The translations under genes and the position numbers were made by a program. From Balneolales bacterium (GTDB lineage Bacteria; Bacteroidota; Rhodothermia; Balneolales; Natronogracilivirgulaceae), in the NCBI GenBank assembly GCA_007127695.1, contig SKYW01000003.1, forward strand, positions 1-10,620: a stretch of 10,620 nt of DNA. The letters run 5' to 3'. This document shows, piece after piece, positions 7,038-10,620 of the stretch; within the stretch, counting starts at the first letter, position 1; every line of letters begins with the position of its first letter. The notes under the pieces were generated by a model, which was not told the origin of the DNA, did not search any database, and saw only the letters and a list, made by a program, of their open reading frames with translations.

Positions 7038-7124
7038 GAGTAACCATTATCATCCGTGAAACCTGCAGAATTGTGATCCAAACGTAGATAACGTTCGAAA
7101 ATAATTAAATTAACAGGAGCAGAT

Positions 7125-8750
7125 ATGAGCCAGGCTAATTTTATCGTCCCCGAACCCAAAAACGAACCGTATCTCTCTTACGCACCCGGCACCTCTGGAC
7201 GTGAGGGACTCAAAGCGGAGCTCGACCGTCTGAGTTCAAAGGAGATTGAGATTCCGCTCATCATTGGTGGCGAAGAAATACGCACCGGTGATACCGCTCC
7301 GGTGGTCATGCCGCACAATCACGGGCACAAGCTGGGCATACATCACAAGGCCGGACGCAAGGAGGTCAACATGGCCATCGAGGCCGCCATGGATGCACGT
7401 CCTGCATGGGCAGCTACTCCCTGGCAAGAGCGGGTGGCTGTATTTCTGAAAGCCGCCGACCTGCTGACCGGTTCCTGGCGCTACACCCTCAACGCCGCCA
7501 CCATGCTGGGACAGTCCAAGACCCCGCACCAGTCTGAAATCGAAGCGGTAGGGGAGCTGGCCGATTTCTTCCGCTTCAATGCCCACTACCTGACCGGGGT
7601 GATGTCCGATCAGCCGCACTCGCCGGACGGAATGTGGAACCGGGTGGAGTATCGTCCGCTGGAAGGCTTTCTGTTTGCCGTAACTCCTTTCAACTTCACG
7701 GCCATAGCCGGCAACCTGCCGACCTCCATGGCCATGTGCGGCAACGTCGTACTGTGGAAGCCCGCGACAAGTTCGGTCTTCTCGAATTACTATGTGATGA
7801 AGCTGCTCAAGGAAGCCGGACTCCCCGACGGGGTCATCAATTTTGTGCCGGGATCCGGCGGACAGGTCGGCGATCCCGTACTGGAGAGCCCCCACTTCGC
7901 CGGCATCCAGTTCACCGGTTCCGAGGGCACCTTCAACCACCTCTGGAAGGGGATCGCATCCAAGCTGGAAAAATACAACAGCTATCCGCGCATTGTCGGC
8001 GAAACCGGTGGAAAGGACTTCATCTTCGTGCACAACTCGGCCAACCTCGACGAGGTAATCGTAGCCGCCGTCCGTGGGGCATATGAATACCAGGGACAGA
8101 AATGCTCAGCCGCCTCCCGGATGTACATTCCCAAATCGCTCTGGCAGCAATTCCGCGAGGGCTTCCTGGGCGAGGTCGCAAAGATTAAAATGGGGGATGT
8201 GACAGATTTCTCCAATTTCATGGGGGCCGTCATTGACAAAAAGGCCTACCAGAGCATCACGCAATACATCGATTTCGCAAAAAAGGCCGATGACGCCGAA
8301 ATCATTGCCGGCGGCGGATACGACGACAGCGTCGGGTATTTCGTGGAACCGACGGTCATCCTGACCACCAATCCGCAATTCAAGACCATGCAGGAGGAGA
8401 TCTTCGGCCCGGTCCTGACCGTCTACGTCTACAAGGATGCCGATTTCGAGGATACGCTCAATCTCTGCAACGAAACATCGCCCTACGCACTCACCGGCGC
8501 CATATTCGCCAAGGACCGGTACGTGGTCAAGCTGATGTGCGATGCCCTCCGCGATGCCGCAGGCAACTTCTACATCAACGACAAGCCGACCGGCGCCGTT
8601 GTCAACCAGCAGCCCTTCGGCGGTGCGCGACGTTCTGGCACCAACGACAAGGCCGGAAGCAAACAGAATATGCTGCGCTGGCTCTCGACCCGCGCCATCA
8701 AGGAAGTCTTCGATCCCCCCACATCCTGGAGATATCCGTACATGGACTGA
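7125..8750 (+). CDS. pruA: Delta-1-pyrroline-5-carboxylate dehydrogenase (L-glutamate gamma-semialdehyde dehydrogenase)
   Basis: A 541-residue aldehyde dehydrogenase that oxidises glutamate semialdehyde, the open form of pyrroline-5-carboxylate, to glutamate with NAD, the second step of proline breakdown. Length and sequence fit the stand-alone enzyme (like human ALDH4A1), not the PutA fusion. Catalytic residues are in place: N190 in TPFNFTAIAGN, E293 in VGETGGKDF and the nucleophile C327 in YQGQKCSAASR. Further family blocks are QFTGSEGTFNHLWKGI, EEIFGPVLTVYVY and NQQPFGGARRSGTNDKAGS near the C-terminus. The ATG is supported by AGGAG at 7115-7119, 5 bases upstream. No proline dehydrogenase gene is adjacent, so the first step must be encoded elsewhere. 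The gene stands alone, with a long leader before it and a 233-base gap after it. Confidence 0.96.
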   Translation: MSQANFIVPEPKNEPYLSYAPGTSGREGLKAELDRLSSKEIEIPLIIGGEEIRTGDTAPVVMPHNHGHKLGIHHKAGRKEVNMAIEAAMDARPAWAATPWQERVAVFLKAADLLTGSWRYTLNAATMLGQSKTPHQSEIEAVGELADFFRFNAHYLTGVMSDQPHSPDGMWNRVEYRPLEGFLFAVTPFNFTAIAGNLPTSMAMCGNVVLWKPATSSVFSNYYVMKLLKEAGLPDGVINFVPGSGGQVGDPVLESPHFAGIQFTGSEGTFNHLWKGIASKLEKYNSYPRIVGETGGKDFIFVHNSANLDEVIVAAVRGAYEYQGQKCSAASRMYIPKSLWQQFREGFLGEVAKIKMGDVTDFSNFMGAVIDKKAYQSITQYIDFAKKADDAEIIAGGGYDDSVGYFVEPTVILTTNPQFKTMQEEIFGPVLTVYVYKDADFEDTLNLCNETSPYALTGAIFAKDRYVVKLMCDALRDAAGNFYINDKPTGAVVNQQPFGGARRSGTNDKAGSKQNMLRWLSTRAIKEVFDPPTSWRYPYMD

Positions 8751-8983
8751 TTCCGGGTTGTTTTCGCATGACAAAAAGCAGGCGTGGAATGAACTTTGCC
8801 ATGGTTCGTTCGTCTAAAAAACAGTTACAGCGCAATAATTTGCAAGATTTTTACATTTAAAGCGTGTAACATGGACAAATATGCCGAGATACATTGCTCC
8901 AGGTGTGGTCCGGGCGGTGTTTTTTTTTGTATCCGAATGAACCCGAAGGACTAAAAAAGAGTTATGTACCCTGTAAACCAGCC

Positions 8984-10276
8984 ATGATCACCCAATCCTG
9001 TACATCCTCCTTGAAAACACATAGTCTTTCCTTCATACTTGCGTCATTGGCCACATTATTTGTGGTCTCTTGTGGCGGCAACGATACCCAGAGTCCAGGC
9101 GGACCCGGCGGCTGGGCAGGTATGGCCCGTCAGGCCACCAGTGTGGAAGTCACAGAAGTCACAACGTCCTCCATATCCGATCTGGTCCGGTCCTTTGGAA
9201 CCATTCGTGCTCAGGACGTGGTCACCATCATCCCCCAGGTCAGCAACCGGATCACGCATATCCATGCCGATCTCGGGGATACCGTTCGTAAGGGGCAGAT
9301 GCTCGCAAAAATCTATGACGTACCGTTCCGCGACGCTCTCGGACAGGCCGAGGCACAACTGCGTCAAAGCCGGGCTTCCTACATACGTGACTCCACGGCC
9401 TACCAGCGCCAGCTGCAGCTCTTTGAACGTGGCGCCAGCAGTTCCAGCGAAATTGAAAACGCGCTTTCGGCCTTCCAGAGCAGCAAGGCCCAGTACGAAT
9501 CAGCGCACGCTGCGCTCACTCAAAGCCGGGAAAACCTGGACAATACGGAAATCCGGTCACCGGTCAACGGCGTGGTGCTGAACCGCATGATCGCCGAAGG
9601 CGACCTGGCCCGTACCGGCGACCCCGCCTTTGAAATCGCAAACCTTGTTGGATACGAAACCAGATTGTTTCTTCCGATGGAGGATTGGGAAGCCCTAACC
9701 GTAGGCCTCCCGGTCACAATGCGCCTCTCGAACCGGGATGAAGTCGCCGCAAACGGCATCATCTCCCGGATCAGTCCGCAGCTCAATCCCAATACCGGAC
9801 TGGGTGAAGTGGTAGTCAGCCTGACCGACGCGATCCGATCGGTGCGGCAGGGAGTTCTTGTGGATTCGCGCATCACCCTCAAAACGCATGAAAACACCGT
9901 TGTCATCCCCAGATCAGCCATGATCGAGCAGGTGGAAACATTCATCGAACCGGAAACAAATACCGTTGAGATCCGCAGAAAATACAACGCGTTCGTTGCC
10001 GTGGGCGACACCGTTGCCCGTCAGCGCGAACTGGAACTGGGACTGGAACAGGGCGAACGGGTGGAAGTGCTCGCCGGACTCGAACCCGGTGAAAAGCTGA
10101 TTGTTACGGGACACCGGAACCTGAGCGACCGGGATCGCATCCGTATTGCCGGACAGCCACGGCCCGGTTCCCGCGAACAGCGTCTTGAAGATGGACTGCC
10201 CGATACGGCCGCCACTGGTTCGACAGAACCTGGTGCCGCAGGTGAATCAGACCAGTCCACATCCAGCAACGGGTAA
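8984..10276 (+). CDS. RND efflux periplasmic adaptor, lipoprotein (membrane fusion protein)
   Basis: A 430-residue adaptor linking an inner-membrane RND pump to an outer-membrane channel. I chose the ATG at 8984 because it starts a lipoprotein signal: a hydrophobic stretch at about 15-28 and the lipobox VVSC with C30 as the lipidated residue, followed by a Gly/Pro-rich linker. An in-frame TTG at 8894 would add 30 residues before the signal and is unlikely. From about residue 54 come the first half of the lipoyl-like domain (DLGDTVRKGQMLAKI), a Gln/Ala-rich helical hairpin (about 113-185), the second half (IRSPVNGVVLNR...EGDLARTG), a beta barrel and the membrane-proximal domain (GLEPGEKLIVTGHRNLSD). 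The last ~40 residues are a polar, disordered-looking tail. The substrate cannot be told. No Shine-Dalgarno sequence is seen. The permease gene follows after 21 bases. Confidence 0.93.
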   Translation: MITQSCTSSLKTHSLSFILASLATLFVVSCGGNDTQSPGGPGGWAGMARQATSVEVTEVTTSSISDLVRSFGTIRAQDVVTIIPQVSNRITHIHADLGDTVRKGQMLAKIYDVPFRDALGQAEAQLRQSRASYIRDSTAYQRQLQLFERGASSSSEIENALSAFQSSKAQYESAHAALTQSRENLDNTEIRSPVNGVVLNRMIAEGDLARTGDPAFEIANLVGYETRLFLPMEDWEALTVGLPVTMRLSNRDEVAANGIISRISPQLNPNTGLGEVVVSLTDAIRSVRQGVLVDSRITLKTHENTVVIPRSAMIEQVETFIEPETNTVEIRRKYNAFVAVGDTVARQRELELGLEQGERVEVLAGLEPGEKLIVTGHRNLSDRDRIRIAGQPRPGSREQRLEDGLPDTAATGSTEPGAAGESDQSTSSNG

Positions 10277-10297
10277 CCCTACGGCGCTGAAATTGCT

Positions 10298-10620
10298 ATG
10301 AAAAATCTCTCCAAGCTCGCCGTTAAGAGGCCCGTGACATTTCTCATGGGCAGCCTCATCCTGATCGGATTCGGGATTTTCGGGTTGCTGAACCTGCGGC
10401 TAAACCTCTATCCGGATGTCTCGTTCCCGACAGTCACCGTCTACACCACCTATGAGGGTGTGGCTCCGGAAGATATGGAGGCGCTCATCACACGTCCCAT
10501 CGAGGAGACCGTCGGCAGCGTATCGGGCATTGAGCGTGTGCGCTCGCTGTCCAGCCAGGGCGCCTCGGTGGTGCGCCTTAATTTCAGCTGGGGCACCGAC
10601 CTGTTCTATGCCGAAACGGA
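10298..10620 (+). CDS. RND efflux permease, N-terminal part (3' end outside window)
   Basis: The frame starts at ATG 10298 and stays open to the right edge, giving 107 residues of what is normally a ~1000-residue proton-driven inner-membrane pump. MKNLSKLAVKRPVTF is the usual cytoplasmic start. Membrane helix 1 follows at about residues 13-33, then the AcrB-like porter-domain opening NLYPDVSFPTVTVYTTYEG. The blocks DMEALITRPIEETVGSVSGI and SSQGASVVRLNFSWGTD are standard for the family. It forms an operon with the lipoprotein adaptor upstream. The type looks like the drug-efflux (HAE) branch rather than heavy metal, but 107 residues are too few to settle substrate. An outer-membrane channel gene might follow outside the window. 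Confidence 0.93.
   Translation, partial: MKNLSKLAVKRPVTFLMGSLILIGFGIFGLLNLRLNLYPDVSFPTVTVYTTYEGVAPEDMEALITRPIEETVGSVSGIERVRSLSSQGASVVRLNFSWGTDLFYAET

Larger units (their letters stand above)
6433..7124. other. Long, partly AT-rich intergenic region
   Basis: About 690 bases separate two divergent genes. From about 6450 to 6850 the DNA is markedly richer in A and T than its surroundings, including an A/T-only tract at 6744-6769. From about 6850 to the next ATG the composition returns nearer to the local average. A 77-codon frame from a GTG at 6854 to 7087 has no recognisable motif and no Shine-Dalgarno sequence, and I do not call it a gene. Other visible items are a 10-bp direct repeat AAGGGCTTTT at 6642-6651 and 6797-6806, GACGTC at 6551-6556, and the hairpin listed separately. 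It must contain promoters for both flanking genes, but none is clear. Confidence 0.6.

Noticed and set aside
6854..7087. 77-codon frame with a GTG start upstream of pruA
   Set aside because: No ribosome binding site or motif. The GC-rich hairpin falls within it, and it is better explained as leader DNA. It would be reconsidered if conserved in relatives.

Overview
The window looks like a chromosomal segment of a Bacteroidota/Rhodothermota-type bacterium, perhaps Balneolales-like (inference). The reasons are a eukaryote-type glutaminyl-tRNA synthetase, the tail of a TonB-dependent receptor ending in phenylalanine, a lipoprotein RND adaptor, and many starts without a Shine-Dalgarno sequence, although three genes do carry GGAGG or AGGAG. 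I cannot name the species.

Layout, left to right: (1) the last ~90 codons of an integron-type tyrosine recombinase run in from the left edge. (2) A 22-bp tandem repeat array follows, ending on the stop codon of a minus-strand four-helix DUF1648 membrane protein. (3) After a 345-bp divergent spacer comes glnS, whose last ~45 bp are duplicated in diverged form just after the stop. (4) A convergent, minus-strand SerA-type phosphoglycerate dehydrogenase with a C-terminal ACT domain. (5) A start-less ~130-codon relic of the C-terminus of a TonB-dependent receptor. (6) An AlkD-family DNA alkylation repair protein (GTG start). (7) A convergent, unrecognised small membrane-anchored protein. (8) A ~690-bp largely AT-rich region with no convincing gene. 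(9) A complete delta-1-pyrroline-5-carboxylate dehydrogenase (proline catabolism). (10) The start of an RND efflux operon: lipoprotein adaptor, then the permease, cut by the right edge.

Most genes are independent housekeeping or accessory units with alternating strands. Only the adaptor/permease pair (21-bp gap) is a clear operon. Signs of past rearrangement are the integrase, the tandem repeats, the duplicated glnS tail and the receptor relic. I did not find a coherent undescribed multi-gene system. The observations most worth a second look are the 22-bp array beside the integrase, the glnS tail duplication and the long leader region before the pyrroline-carboxylate dehydrogenase.
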